From Nocardiopsis potens DSM 45234 (lineage in GTDB: Bacteria > Actinomycetota > Actinomycetes > Streptosporangiales > Streptosporangiaceae), in NCBI RefSeq assembly GCF_000341105.1, contig NZ_ANBB01000025.1, positions 62,001-126,000 of the forward strand: a DNA stretch of 64,000 bases, read 5' to 3'. Position 1 is the first letter of the stretch, and every line of letters starts with the position of its first letter. Under the pieces are notes generated by a model, which was given only the letters and a program-made list of their open reading frames with translations, made no database searches and was not told where the DNA came from. The translations under genes and the position numbers were made by a program. Below, piece after piece: positions 32,524 through 41,841 of this stretch.

Positions 32524-34230
32524 TCAGAACAGGCCGGTGATGCGGCCCTGGTCGTCGAGGTCGATGCCGAGTGCCGCCGGGGTGCGGCCCAGGCCGGGCA
32601 TGGTCTGCATGGAACCGCAGATCAGGTAGACGAACCCGGCGCCGGCCGAGGGGCGGACCTCGCGGACCGGGAGGGTCCACCCGGTGGGGGCGCCGCGCAG
32701 GGCCGGGTCGGAGGAGAGCGAGAGGTGGGTCTTGGCGATGCAGACCGGCAGCGTGCCCAGCCCGTTCCGCTCGCAGGATCGCAGCTGCCGCTCGGCGCGC
32801 TCGGAGTAGGTGACGCCGGAGGCGCCGTAGACGGCGCGGGCGACCGTCTCCACCTTCTCCTTCAGCGACGCGTCCAGCGGGTAGAGCGGCGCGTAGCGCG
32901 AGGGCTCCTCGGCCGCCTCGGCCACCGCCGCCGCGAGGTCGCGGGCGCCCTCGCCGCCGTCGGCGACGTTGGTGCACACCGCGCTGCGCACCCCCGCCTC
33001 GGCGGCCAGGTCGCGCACCGCCTCGATCTCCGACGCGTGGTCGGTGGGGAAGGCGTTCACCGCGACCACCGGGGTGACGCCGTGCAGCCGGCAGTTCTCG
33101 ATCTGCTTGAGCAGGTTGGCCCCGCCCGCCCGGACGTCCTCCGGGTCCTCCTTGAGCATCTCCTCCGGCAGCGGCCGGCCCGCGGCCACCTCGTACCGGC
33201 CCGAGTGCGCCTTGAGCGCCCGCACCGTCGCCACCACCACCGCGGCGTCCGGGGCCTCCCCGGAGACCCGGCACTTGATGTTGAAGAACCGCTCCGCGCC
33301 CATGTCGGCGCCGAACCCCGCCTCGGTCACCAGGAACTCCGCGGCGCGCAGCCCGATCAGGTCGGCGATCACCGAGGAGTTGCCGGTCGCGATGTTGCCG
33401 AACGGCCCGGTGTGCACCAGGGCCGGGGTGTGCTCCAGGGTCTGCATCAGGTTGGGCTTGACCGCCTCGCGCAGCACCGCGGCCATCGCGCCGGCCGCGC
33501 CCAGCGCCTCGGCGGTGACCGGCCGCCCCGCGCGGTCCTCGGCCACGATGATCCGGCCCAGCCGCTCCCGCACGTCCGGCAGCGAGCGGGCCAGCGCCAG
33601 CAGCGCCATCACCTCCGAGGCGGCGGTGATGTCGAACCCGGTCCGGCGCGGTTCGCCCTCGACGGCCGGGCCGACGGCGGTGTCGACCGTGCGCAGCGCC
33701 CGGTCGTTGACGTCCAGCGCCCGCCGGAGCGAGACCGTGTCCGGGTCGATGCCCAGGGCGTTCCCCCGGTACAGGTGGTTGTCGAGCAGCGCGGCCAGCA
33801 GGTTGTTCGCGGCGCCCACCGCGTGGATGTCCCCGGTGAGGTGCAGGTTGAGCCGCTCCATCGGCACCACCTGGCTGTAGCCGCCGCCCGCGGCGCCGCC
33901 CTTGATCCCGAACACCGGCCCCATCGACGGCTGCCGGATCGCCACCGCGGTGCTGCGCCCGATCCGGTTGAGCCCGTCGCCCAGGCCCACGGTGACGGTC
34001 GTCTTCCCCTCGCCCAGCGGGGTGGGGGTCACCGCGGTGACCACGACGTACTTGGCGCGCGGCCGGGAGCCGAGCGGCCCCGCCGGGTCGAGGGCGCCGA
34101 GCCGGATCTTGGCCACCCCGTCGCCGTACGGTTCGACCAGCTCCGGTCCGATGCCGATGCGCTCGGCGATCCGGGCCGGCGGCTCCGGCGCGGCCTCGCG
34201 CGCGATCTCCAGGTCACTTGGCAGCGTCAT
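32524..34230 (-). CDS. fhs: formate--tetrahydrofolate ligase
   Basis: The 568-aa protein (family about 550-560) starts MTLPSDLEIAREAAPEPPARI after AGGGGTG. The P-loop-like PTPLGEGKTT is at residues 69-78. Other family blocks are RQPSMGPVFGIKGGAAGGGY, FNLHLTGDIHAVGAANNLL (with L in place of F) and GFDITAASEVMA. It makes 10-formyl-THF from formate, ATP and THF for one-carbon metabolism. It appears monocistronic. Confidence 0.95.
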   Translation of the reverse strand: MTLPSDLEIAREAAPEPPARIAERIGIGPELVEPYGDGVAKIRLGALDPAGPLGSRPRAKYVVVTAVTPTPLGEGKTTVTVGLGDGLNRIGRSTAVAIRQPSMGPVFGIKGGAAGGGYSQVVPMERLNLHLTGDIHAVGAANNLLAALLDNHLYRGNALGIDPDTVSLRRALDVNDRALRTVDTAVGPAVEGEPRRTGFDITAASEVMALLALARSLPDVRERLGRIIVAEDRAGRPVTAEALGAAGAMAAVLREAVKPNLMQTLEHTPALVHTGPFGNIATGNSSVIADLIGLRAAEFLVTEAGFGADMGAERFFNIKCRVSGEAPDAAVVVATVRALKAHSGRYEVAAGRPLPEEMLKEDPEDVRAGGANLLKQIENCRLHGVTPVVAVNAFPTDHASEIEAVRDLAAEAGVRSAVCTNVADGGEGARDLAAAVAEAAEEPSRYAPLYPLDASLKEKVETVARAVYGASGVTYSERAERQLRSCERNGLGTLPVCIAKTHLSLSSDPALRGAPTGWTLPVREVRPSAGAGFVYLICGSMQTMPGLGRTPAALGIDLDDQGRITGLF

Positions 34231-34359
34231 GCACAACACCCCTGACGGCCCCGGGCGGCGCCGGCGGCACCGCCCGGGACCCGACGACGAGCGGCCGGGT
34301 ACCACACGCACATTCTCAGCGAGAGTTGTCCATGACGCAATGAGTTCTGCTATGCGCAA

Positions 34360-35616
34360 TCAGGCGGACGGGGTCGTCGCCTGGTCGGCGACCGACGCGA
34401 GGTAGGCGTCGACCTGCTCCGGGGTGTACAGCCAGTGCTGGAGGTCGGAGGGCTCGTTGTAGCCGTAGACCAGGCGGCGGGCGACCGCGGGGTTGTCCGC
34501 GACGGCGCCCAGCACCTTCTGCACGTGCTCGGGCGGGTTCAGCATCATGTTGCTGAACCGGGTCGAGTGCTCGGCGTGCTCCCAGAACAGGTCGAAGGTC
34601 CGCTGCATCCAGGCGGGGTCGAACGGGCGGTCGCCGTGCTCCAGGATCGCCTTGAGGTAGACGTCGGCGCAGCGGGCCGCGTTGTTGGCGCCCTGGGCGG
34701 AGATCGGGTCGTTGGCCACCACCACGTCGGCCATGCCCAGCACGTGGGAGTCGGCCGCCAGCCGCCCCACCGGGTGGCGCACGATCGGGGCGTAGCCGCC
34801 GAACAGGGTGCACCGCCGGTCGGTGGGGGCCGCGTCGGTGAACAGCTCGTGCTCCCAGGGCGCGTACTCGGCGAGCATGCCGAGGGTGCGGTCCAGGAAC
34901 GCCTCCGGCGAGGGCCGGTCCTGCCAGCAGTCGAACGCCCCGCCGGGCACCGCCTCCCACATCAGGATCTCGCAGGGCCGGCCGCCGGTGGTGAGGCCGG
35001 GCATGCTGACCACCTCGCCGGTGCCGGGGAAGAAGGTCACGTGCAGCCGCGGGTCGGGGTCGTCGGCGGGGCGGCGCATCCCCTCCAGGTAGATCACCGA
35101 CAGCATCCGCTGCGGGCGGTCGTAGGGGGAGTGCGCGTCGTTCCGGTCGAACAGCTCGACCAGCTCGCCCTTGCCCGCGGCGATCACGGTCAGGTCGTAG
35201 AGCCGGGTGAGCTCCTCCAGCTCCGAGGTCATCGCGGTGTGGTAGACGACCTCGCCGCCGCGGGACTCGAACAGCTCCAGCCAGGCCGACATCTTCACCC
35301 GCTGGTCCACCGACTGGGCGTAGTCCTCCTCGTCCCAGGTCAGGTGGAACCGGGCGGCCAGGTGCGCGGGGGCCGGGGCCATGCTCAGCCGGGACCCCAC
35401 GCACCGGGGGGTGCGGTCGGCCCAGAAGTCCAGGCCCATCTCCCGCTCGATCCGCAGCGCCGGGGCGAACATCAGCTGCGTCGACATCGGCCGCCCCTCG
35501 CGGATCTCCTCGGGGGTGCGGGCCGACATCACCGTCACCTCGTAGCCGTGCGCCTGCAGCCCCAGGGCCAGCTGCATGCCCGACTGCCCGGAACCGACCA
35601 CCAGTACTCTGCGCAT
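34360..35616 (-). CDS. styrene-monooxygenase-like FAD oxygenase, last gene of the conservon operon
   Basis: The 418-aa protein starts after AGGAGGAG. It has an N-terminal Rossmann GSGQSG motif (residues 8-13, VLVVGSGQSGMQLALGLQAHG), then RPMSTQLMFAPALRIEREMG and a C-terminal FGGYAPIVRHPVGRL ... VVVANDPISAQGANNAARC block, as in StyA and related indole/styrene epoxidases (two-component, FADH2-dependent). No StyB-type flavin reductase gene is present in the window. It follows cvnD by 46 nt on the same strand, a position where conservons often encode cytochrome P450s. Substrate unknown. Confidence 0.8.
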   Translation of the reverse strand: MRRVLVVGSGQSGMQLALGLQAHGYEVTVMSARTPEEIREGRPMSTQLMFAPALRIEREMGLDFWADRTPRCVGSRLSMAPAPAHLAARFHLTWDEEDYAQSVDQRVKMSAWLELFESRGGEVVYHTAMTSELEELTRLYDLTVIAAGKGELVELFDRNDAHSPYDRPQRMLSVIYLEGMRRPADDPDPRLHVTFFPGTGEVVSMPGLTTGGRPCEILMWEAVPGGAFDCWQDRPSPEAFLDRTLGMLAEYAPWEHELFTDAAPTDRRCTLFGGYAPIVRHPVGRLAADSHVLGMADVVVANDPISAQGANNAARCADVYLKAILEHGDRPFDPAWMQRTFDLFWEHAEHSTRFSNMMLNPPEHVQKVLGAVADNPAVARRLVYGYNEPSDLQHWLYTPEQVDAYLASVADQATTPSA

Positions 35617-35662
35617 CGCGCTCTCCTCCTGTCCACCGGGCCGCTCCGAAGGGCCCGCACCG

Positions 35663-36268
35663 CTATCGGGCCGCCGCGCCGCCGCGCTCGGGGGCCGCCG
35701 TGTCCATGGTGTGCCGCAGCGCCGCGACGAGGGTCCGCACCACCGACTCCCGGCTGCGCGCGTCGCAGGCCAGCAGGGGCACCCCGGGGGAGATCCGGAG
35801 CGCTTCGCGCACGTCGTCGAGCCGGTGCGTCTGCTCGCCGTCGAACAGGTTGACCGCGACCGCGAACGGCACGTCGGAGTCGTTCTCGAAGTAGTCCACG
35901 GCGGGGAAGGACGCGTCGAGCCGGCGGGTGTCGACCAGCACCACGGCGGCGCTGGCGCCGCGGCTCAGGTCGTCCCACATCTGCCAGAACCGGGGCTGGC
36001 CGGGGGTGCCGAACAGGTAGAGCACCAGGTCCTCGGCGAGGGTGATCCGGCCGAAGTCCATCGCGACGGTGGTGGTGACCTTGCCCGACCCGCCGGTGAG
36101 CGGGTCGACGGTCCGGGCGGCCTGGGTCATCCACGCCTCGGTGTTCACCGGGGGGATCTCCGACACCGCGCTCACCATGGTGGTCTTGCCGACCCCGAAG
36201 CCGCCCGCGACGACGATCTTGGCCGAGGCGAGCCGCGGGGCGCTAGCGGGCGAGCTGGTGAAGCCCAT
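35663..36268 (-). CDS. cvnD: conservon small GTPase-like protein CvnD
   Basis: The 201-aa protein overlaps the end of cvnC by 26 nt. P-loop GGFGVGKTT is at 22-30, the switch region DFGRITLAEDLVLYLFGTPG at about 72-91, and NLFD replaces the NKxD base-specificity motif, as in this family. In Streptomyces CvnD interacts with CvnB-C and the sensor kinase CvnA at the membrane in a signalling module thought to resemble G-protein systems. Confidence 0.93.
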   Translation of the reverse strand: MGFTSSPASAPRLASAKIVVAGGFGVGKTTMVSAVSEIPPVNTEAWMTQAARTVDPLTGGSGKVTTTVAMDFGRITLAEDLVLYLFGTPGQPRFWQMWDDLSRGASAAVVLVDTRRLDASFPAVDYFENDSDVPFAVAVNLFDGEQTHRLDDVREALRISPGVPLLACDARSRESVVRTLVAALRHTMDTAAPERGGAAAR

Positions 36269-36617
36269 CGATGACTCTCTCCAGGAGGCGGGGGTCGTAG
36301 GGGGACGTGTAGGCCTCGGGGTTGACCACCAGCCGCTCGCGGGCGGCCATGTCGCCGAGGAGCACCCGGGCCACGCCGAGCGAGACGCTGCAGTGCGCGG
36401 AGAGCTCGGCGATCGACTGGACCGCGGTGTGCGCCGTGTCGTACAGCGAGCGGGCCTCGGGCGGGAGCAGGTCGGCGTAGCCGGGGTCGTAGTAGGGCAC
36501 CGAGACCAGGGTGTGCACGTGCAGCCGCTGCCGGGTTCGGGTCCGGCCGCCGGTGAGCACGTAGGGGCGCACCCACGGGTTGGCGCCCCCGGGGCCGGGC
36601 CCGTGCGGCGGCCTCAC
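36243..36617 (-). CDS. cvnC: conservon DUF742 protein CvnC
   Basis: The 124-aa protein starts at a GTG overlapping the cvnB stop by 4 nt. The N-terminal WVRPYVLTGGRTRTR block and SVSLGVARVLLGDMA helix are typical of DUF742. It ends DPRLLERVIDGLHQLAR. It is expected to be a cytosolic signalling partner of CvnB and CvnD. Confidence 0.92.
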   Translation of the reverse strand: MRPPHGPGPGGANPWVRPYVLTGGRTRTRQRLHVHTLVSVPYYDPGYADLLPPEARSLYDTAHTAVQSIAELSAHCSVSLGVARVLLGDMAARERLVVNPEAYTSPYDPRLLERVIDGLHQLAR

Positions 36618-37057
36618 GAGGCGCCCTGACCGGTCGCCAGGCCGCGCAGGTCGTCGCGGAGCCGCGGGGTGAGCACGTGGCCGACGCTCTCCACCAGGCG
36701 GGTCATCTCGTGCGCGACCGCGCCGAGGGCGGCGCCCTCGCGCACCAGCACCGCCAGCCCGGCCAGGCCGCCGATCCCCATGAAGAGGAAGTGCCCGGCC
36801 GGGAACTTGAGCATGATCTGGTCGCACCCGGGCTCGTCGACGTGCTCGGCGATGCTCCGGCCGAGGCTGAGCAGCCCGCTGGTCATCGCGGACAGCGAGT
36901 CCGCGGTGTCGGGGTGCAGCCCCTCGGAGACGATGAGCGGGAGTCCGTCGGAGGAGACCAGCAGGGCGTGCGCCACCCCGGGGGTGGAGGCGGCGAAGTC
37001 CTTCACCAGCCAGGCGAAGTCTCGGGGGCTGCGCGGCCCGTCCAGCGCGCCGTCCAT
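36614..37057 (-). CDS. cvnB: conservon roadblock/LC7-domain protein CvnB
   Basis: The 147-aa roadblock fold includes FAWLVKDFAASTPGVAHALL, SSDGLPLIVSEG and FPAGHFLFMGIGGLAGLAVL. The ATG overlaps the cvnA stop by 1 nt (TGATG). Roadblock proteins act as GTPase regulators; here the partner should be CvnD. Confidence 0.93.
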   Translation of the reverse strand: MDGALDGPRSPRDFAWLVKDFAASTPGVAHALLVSSDGLPLIVSEGLHPDTADSLSAMTSGLLSLGRSIAEHVDEPGCDQIMLKFPAGHFLFMGIGGLAGLAVLVREGAALGAVAHEMTRLVESVGHVLTPRLRDDLRGLATGQGAS

Positions 37058-38301
37058 CAGGGCACCTCGTTCTCAGGGGGGTCGTGGGGCTTCGGGGCCT
37101 CCGGCGCGGCTCCGCCGGAGGCGAACGCCTCCAGGTCGTCGGCGAACGACCCGGCCGCCGCGGGGCCGTCCGGCACCGGGCCGCCCTGTTGCGGCGGGCG
37201 CTCCCGGGTCCCGGCGCCGTCGGCGCGCAGGCTGCGCGGGGTGCGCCGGGGCAGCTCGCCGGCGGCCGGGCGGGGCGGGGGCGGCGGTTCGGGCGGCGGC
37301 GCGCCGCCCGGGCCGGGCAGGGCGGGGGAGAGCAGCGGGCCGCTCGGCGGCGCGGGGCGGCCCGGCGCCGGTCCGGGCCGGTCGCCCAGCACCTGCGGCC
37401 GGTCCACCGCCTCGCCGACCAGGCGGGCCGGCAGCGAGACCGAGGCGGTGGTGCCGCCGGGGGCGGCGCGCGCCGCCAGGTGCACGGTGACGCCGTGCCT
37501 GCGGGCCAGCCGGTGCACCACGGCGAAGCCGGTGTGGTTGTCGGTGAGCCGATCCACCGGCGGGACCGGGCCGGCGAACTCGGCGTTGAGCGCCTCCAGC
37601 CGGGCCTCGCCGATGCCGATGCCGGAGTCGGTGATGCGGAACACCGCGCCGCCGGTCTCCAGCGGGTGCGCGCTCACGTTCACCGGGCCCGGGGAGTAGC
37701 GGGCGGCGTTGTCCAGCAGCGGGGCCAGCAGCGACGCCACGTCGTCGGCGGCGTAGGCCGGCACCGACAGGTCGGCCACGCTGCCCACCGACACCTGCGG
37801 GTAGGCCTCGATGGAGGCGGCGGCCATGCGCACCACGTCGATCAGCGAGGCGTCCCGGCCGCCCAGGTCGTCGTCGCCCTGGTCGGACAGGACGCGCATC
37901 TCGCGGGCGGCGCGCCGCATCTGGGCGGTGGCGTGGTCGATGTCGTAGAGCCGCTTGAGGCGGTCGGCGTCCTGCTCGTCGCGCTCCAGCCCGTCCAGCG
38001 CCTCGCGCTGCTGCTCGGCCAGGACCAGGATGCGCATCGCGAACCGGTCGCACAGGGCGGAGAGCGGGGCGGGGCCGGCGGGCGGCGCGGCCGGGGCGGT
38101 GCGCCCGGGCGGCGGCTGGGGCGCGGCCGGAGCGGGGGCCGGAGCCGAGGGGGCCGGGGCGGCGGGCGCGGGCGGTGCGGGGGCCTGCGGTGCGGCGGGG
38201 GCCGCCGGGGGAGGGGCCGCCGCGGGCGGTGCGGCGGGCGGGCCGGAGGGGCGCTCGGGGGTGCGGCCGTCGAAGAGGCGGCGCAGTCGCGAGCGGATCA
38301 C
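37057..38301 (-). CDS. cvnA: conservon sensor histidine kinase-like protein CvnA (short form)
   Basis: From the GTG at 38301 the protein has 414 aa. The frame remains open to 38526, but the added N-terminus is Arg/Pro-rich. A Pro/Ala-rich segment (about 10-85) precedes a helical DHp-like region (LCDRFAMRILVLAEQQREAL ... RLYDIDHATAQMRRAAREMR). The ATPase domain follows, with PLLDNAARYSPG (N-box), DSGIGIG (G1) and TGFAVVHRLARRHG (G2). A long Pro-rich tail ends the protein. It lacks the large extracellular nitrate-sensor-like and HAMP regions seen in longer CvnA proteins and has no clear membrane helix, so any signal must come from inside the cell. That is an oddity worth checking. Confidence 0.82.
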   Translation of the reverse strand: MIRSRLRRLFDGRTPERPSGPPAAPPAAAPPPAAPAAPQAPAPPAPAAPAPSAPAPAPAAPQPPPGRTAPAAPPAGPAPLSALCDRFAMRILVLAEQQREALDGLERDEQDADRLKRLYDIDHATAQMRRAAREMRVLSDQGDDDLGGRDASLIDVVRMAAASIEAYPQVSVGSVADLSVPAYAADDVASLLAPLLDNAARYSPGPVNVSAHPLETGGAVFRITDSGIGIGEARLEALNAEFAGPVPPVDRLTDNHTGFAVVHRLARRHGVTVHLAARAAPGGTTASVSLPARLVGEAVDRPQVLGDRPGPAPGRPAPPSGPLLSPALPGPGGAPPPEPPPPPRPAAGELPRRTPRSLRADGAGTRERPPQQGGPVPDGPAAAGSFADDLEAFASGGAAPEAPKPHDPPENEVP

Positions 38302-38741
38302 CGGCGCCGTTCCGGAGTCGCGCCGGGCAGGCGGGTACGGGGGTCTCCGCAAGGGGACATGCGCGGCGGCTTCCTTACTTCGTCTCGTATTCGGTTCGCT
38401 GCGCCGGAAAACGCCGAGAAACCCGTGGTGGGCGGGGTGGCTGGAGCGCTCCGGAGTCGGCCGCGCCCTTATCGGCGCCTTTTTCGGCGGCCTGGCCGCC
38501 GAATCGGACGGGTCACACCCTGCCATAAACGGACTGATACGGAAAACCGTCGATGTCCCGAAAGTCGTATCTTCGGAAGAAAATGCATTGTTTTGCGTTT
38601 AGCGCGGTTAGTCGGTTTCGCATTTTCCGGGCGGTGACCGGCCGGCGGCGGTCCGCGTCCGGTGCTCCGCGTCCGCGCCGGTCCCGCGCCCCCGGCCGGC
38701 GCAAAGGCGGCGGGAGCGCGGAACCGGCGCGGCGGAGGGGC
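38302..38741. other. intergenic region upstream of the conservon
   Basis: No gene was supported in these 440 bp. A markedly AT-rich segment at about 38535-38635 (GAAGAAAATGCATTGTTTTG) is the likely location of the minus-strand conservon promoter, implying a leader of 200 nt or more before cvnA. No terminator was seen after the Gfo/Idh/MocA gene. Confidence 0.4.
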
Positions 38742-39995
38742 TCACTCGGGGAGGGAGACCACCCGCCGCTCGGTCCGGGCCCGCTCGGCCGCGAAGACCA
38801 GCAGGTGCGAGGCGAGCGCGTCCTCGCCGCTCGTCTCGACCAGGCCAGGGTCGCCCTGGGCGGCGGCGCCCAGGAAGGACGCGAGCAGCCCGCCGTCGCC
38901 GCCGCCGTGCCCGGAGTCGATCAGGCCGTCGTTCTCCGCGGAGACCTCGACGGTCTCGGCGGAGTCGGTCAGGAAGTCGTGGACCGTGATGGCCTCGCCG
39001 TCGCAGTGCAGCTCCCCGCGGGTGCCGAAGACCGTGGTGCGCCGCGGGCGGGGTCGGTTGAACGCGGTCATGGTGAACGACGCCGTCGCCCCGCCCTCGA
39101 ACTCCAGGGCCACCACCTGCCGGTCCACCACGTCGTTGTCGCAGTGGTAGACGCAGCGGCCGTAGGGGCCGGTGCGCAGCGCCTCGGCCACCCGCTCCGG
39201 GGTCGGGTCCGGGGCGAGCACGTCCAGCGGCCAGCCGGTGCGCCCCTGCTCCAGGAACCGGCCGTAGATGCGCGGCGCGGAGTAGGGGCAGTCCGGCTCG
39301 ACCGCGCACTCCAGGCACCGCTCCCCGGCGCCCGGCGGAGCCGCCTCCGGTCGGAAGTGCCGCAGCGACCCGAAGGAGGAGACCGCCACCGCCTCCCGCC
39401 CCACGACGTACCGCAGCCAGTCCAGGTCGTGGCAGGACTTGGCGAGCAGCATCGGGGCGGCCTCGTCGGTGCGCCGCCAGTTCCCGCGCACATAGGAGTG
39501 GGCCTGGTGCCAGAACCCCACCGGCTCCAGGTGCTCCACGCTCGCGATCTCGCCGATCCGACCGGAGTCCAGGATGCCCTTGAGCACCCGGGTGTAGGGC
39601 GCGTAGCGCAGCACGTGGCAGACGCCGAGCAGCACCCCGGCGCGCCGCGCCGCGTCCACGATCGCCTCGCAGTCGGCCCGGGTCTGCGCCAGCGGCTTCT
39701 CCACCAGCAGGTGGTAGCCGCGCCCGGCGAGCGCGACGGCGGGCTCCAGGTGGGCGTCGTCCAGGGTGCAGACCAGCGCGACGTCGGCCAGGCGCGGCAG
39801 CGCCGCCGCCTCCCGCCAGTCGGCGAAGCACGCCTCGGGCCCCAGCCCGGCGAGCCCGGCCAGCCGCTCCCGGTACTCCCTCCGCGGCTCGGCGACCGCC
39901 ACCACCTCCGCCGCCTCCGGGTGCTCCCGGATCCAGCGCGCATAGGCGGAGCCCCGCGACCCCGCGCCCACCACCAGTACCCGAACCGGCGCCAT
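38742..39995 (-). CDS. Gfo/Idh/MocA-family NAD(P)-dependent oxidoreductase
   Basis: The 417-aa protein starts 6 nt after GGGGAGG. Its Rossmann domain reads VRVLVVGAGSRGSAYARWI (GxGxxG at 10-15). The hallmark EKPLA at about 95-99 sits in LLVEKPLAQTRADCEAIV. A CLECAVEPDCPY cluster of cysteines at about 222-233 is seen in some members. Its position 56 nt beyond the ABC permease gene suggests oxidation of an imported sugar or polyol. It is probably the last gene of the ABC operon. Confidence 0.88.
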   Translation of the reverse strand: MAPVRVLVVGAGSRGSAYARWIREHPEAAEVVAVAEPRREYRERLAGLAGLGPEACFADWREAAALPRLADVALVCTLDDAHLEPAVALAGRGYHLLVEKPLAQTRADCEAIVDAARRAGVLLGVCHVLRYAPYTRVLKGILDSGRIGEIASVEHLEPVGFWHQAHSYVRGNWRRTDEAAPMLLAKSCHDLDWLRYVVGREAVAVSSFGSLRHFRPEAAPPGAGERCLECAVEPDCPYSAPRIYGRFLEQGRTGWPLDVLAPDPTPERVAEALRTGPYGRCVYHCDNDVVDRQVVALEFEGGATASFTMTAFNRPRPRRTTVFGTRGELHCDGEAITVHDFLTDSAETVEVSAENDGLIDSGHGGGDGGLLASFLGAAAQGDPGLVETSGEDALASHLLVFAAERARTERRVVSLPE

Positions 39996-40051
39996 GGCCG
40001 ACCTCCCCATCGATCCGTCCGTTCCCGATCCCGCCCGGCCCGGCCCGCCGC

Positions 40052-40930
40052 TCACCGGTGGCTCCCGGCCGAGAGGCCCTGCACGATGCGCCGCTGGAAC
40101 AGCAGCACCAGCACCACCAGCGGCAGCGTCACCACCACGCCGGCCGCCATCTGCGAGCCGAACGGCTGCTGGAACTCGGTGTCCCCGGCGAACTTGGCCA
40201 GCGCCACCGTCACCGGCGTGGAGGCCAGGGTGATCGAGACGACGCTGGAGATCAGGTACTCGTTCCAGGCCGCGAAGAACACCAGCAGGGAGGTGGTGGC
40301 CACCCCGGGCGCGGCCAGCGGCAGGATCACCCGGGCGAAGGCGCCCACCGGCCCGCAGCCGTCCACCCGCGCCGCCTCCTCCAGCTCCCACGGCATCTCC
40401 CGGAAGAACGTGGTGAGCACGAAGATCGCCAGCGGCAGCGCGAAGCTGATGTTGGGCACCACCATCGCCTGGTACTCGTCGATCCAGCGCCAGTCGCTGA
40501 ACAGCCGGTACAGCGGGGTCACGATGGCCACCCCGGGGAACATCGAGCAGGCCAGCACCAGGGCGAGCAGCAGGTTGCGGCCGCGGAACCGCAGCCGGGC
40601 CAGGGCGTAGGAGGACGCCGTCGCGATCGCCATCGCCAGCACCGTGGTGGAGACCGCGATCACGACGCTGTTGCGCACCGCGTAGCCGAAGTCGTTCGCC
40701 CCGCCGAACACGCCCCGGTAGTTCACCAGCGTCGGGTCCTCGGGCCAGAGCCGGTCGGTGGTGATCTCCGCCGGGCCCTTCAGGCTGGAGACGAACATCC
40801 AGTAGAACGGCGCCAGGCAGTACAGCACGAGCAGCACGATCCCGGCCCCGATCACCCACTTCTCCCAGCCGGGCAGGCGGCGGCGCGCGGCGCTGCGGCG
40901 CGGTGCGCGCGCCGGTGCGGTCGCGGTCAT
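40052..40930 (-). CDS. sugar ABC transporter permease (MalG type)
   Basis: The 292-aa protein has six hydrophobic segments. The start overlaps the previous stop by 4 nt (ATGA), with AAGGAG upstream. The EAA loop reads ELEEAARVDGCGPVGAFARV with ILPLAAPG. The WNEYLISSV motif near helix 5 is typical of MalG-like permeases. It pairs with the upstream MalF-like permease. Confidence 0.93.
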   Translation of the reverse strand: MTATAPARAPRRSAARRRLPGWEKWVIGAGIVLLVLYCLAPFYWMFVSSLKGPAEITTDRLWPEDPTLVNYRGVFGGANDFGYAVRNSVVIAVSTTVLAMAIATASSYALARLRFRGRNLLLALVLACSMFPGVAIVTPLYRLFSDWRWIDEYQAMVVPNISFALPLAIFVLTTFFREMPWELEEAARVDGCGPVGAFARVILPLAAPGVATTSLLVFFAAWNEYLISSVVSITLASTPVTVALAKFAGDTEFQQPFGSQMAAGVVVTLPLVVLVLLFQRRIVQGLSAGSHR

Positions 40931-41841
40931 CGGGAGGCTCCTTCCGCCGGGCGGAACACGTTCGCGCCCAGGGTGCGGATCAGCAGGAACGCGCACCCGA
41001 ACACGAACAGGAAGGTGATGGTGGACAGCGCGCCGCCGTACCCCTGCTTCAGCTCCCCGGTGGCGGCCTGCACCACCAGCATGGACAGCGTCGCCGTGTC
41101 GTTCGCCCCGCCGGTGAGGATCTGCGGCAGGTCGTACATGCGCAGCGCGTCCAGGGTGCGGAACAGCACCGCGACCACCAGGGCCGGCTTGGCCAGCGGC
41201 AGCGTGATCGAGGTGAACCGCCGCCACGCCGAGGCCCCGTCCATCGCGGCCGCCTCGTACAGGTGCGGCGGGATGGTCTGCAGCCCGGCCAGGATGAGGA
41301 TCGCGACGAACGGCGCGGTCTTCCACACCTCGGCGAAGACGATCGACCACTTCGCCGGCCACTCGCCGCCGCCCCAGACCACCTCGGCCCCGGTGAGCGC
41401 GTTGACGATCCCGTCCGGCTGCAGCATCCACCCCCACATCACCGCGCTGACCGCGGTCGGCAGCGCCCAGGGCAGCAGCACCGCGGCCCGGACGATGCCC
41501 CGGCCGCGGAAGGCGCGGTGCATCACCAGCGCCATGCCCAGCCCGATCAGGGTCTCCAGCACCACGCTGACCGCGGTGAAGAAGACGGTGTTGGACAGCG
41601 CCGCGTAGAACTCCTCCCGGTCGTGGCCGATGAGCGCCTGGGCGTAGTTGGCCAGGCCGACGAAGGACGGCTCGGCGCCGATCGGGTCGTCGAAGAACGA
41701 CCGGTACACCGCCGAGGCCACCGGGTAGGCCACGACCAGCCCCAGCGCGGCCAGGGCCGGCACCAGCAGCCAGAAGGCCAGGCGGCGCTCGGCGGCGCGC
41801 TCGCCGCGGCGGGCGCGGGCGGAAGCGGAGGGCGCGCTCAC
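40927..41841 (-). CDS. sugar ABC transporter permease (MalF type)
   Basis: The 304-aa protein starts at a GTG overlapping the lipoprotein stop by 4 nt (GTGA). Six hydrophobic segments begin at about residue 20 (LAFWLLVPALAALGLVV). The EAA loop reads HLYEAAAMDGASAWRRFTSI TLPL. It forms the channel with the MalG-type partner. No ATPase gene is present in the cluster, so it probably depends on a shared MsiK-type ATPase encoded elsewhere, as known in Streptomyces. Confidence 0.93.
   Translation of the reverse strand: MSAPSASARARRGERAAERRLAFWLLVPALAALGLVVAYPVASAVYRSFFDDPIGAEPSFVGLANYAQALIGHDREEFYAALSNTVFFTAVSVVLETLIGLGMALVMHRAFRGRGIVRAAVLLPWALPTAVSAVMWGWMLQPDGIVNALTGAEVVWGGGEWPAKWSIVFAEVWKTAPFVAILILAGLQTIPPHLYEAAAMDGASAWRRFTSITLPLAKPALVVAVLFRTLDALRMYDLPQILTGGANDTATLSMLVVQAATGELKQGYGGALSTITFLFVFGCAFLLIRTLGANVFRPAEGASR

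Noticed and set aside
34360-35616. Complete styrene degradation operon
   Set aside because: Only the oxygenase component is present; no reductase, isomerase or aldehyde dehydrogenase genes are nearby.
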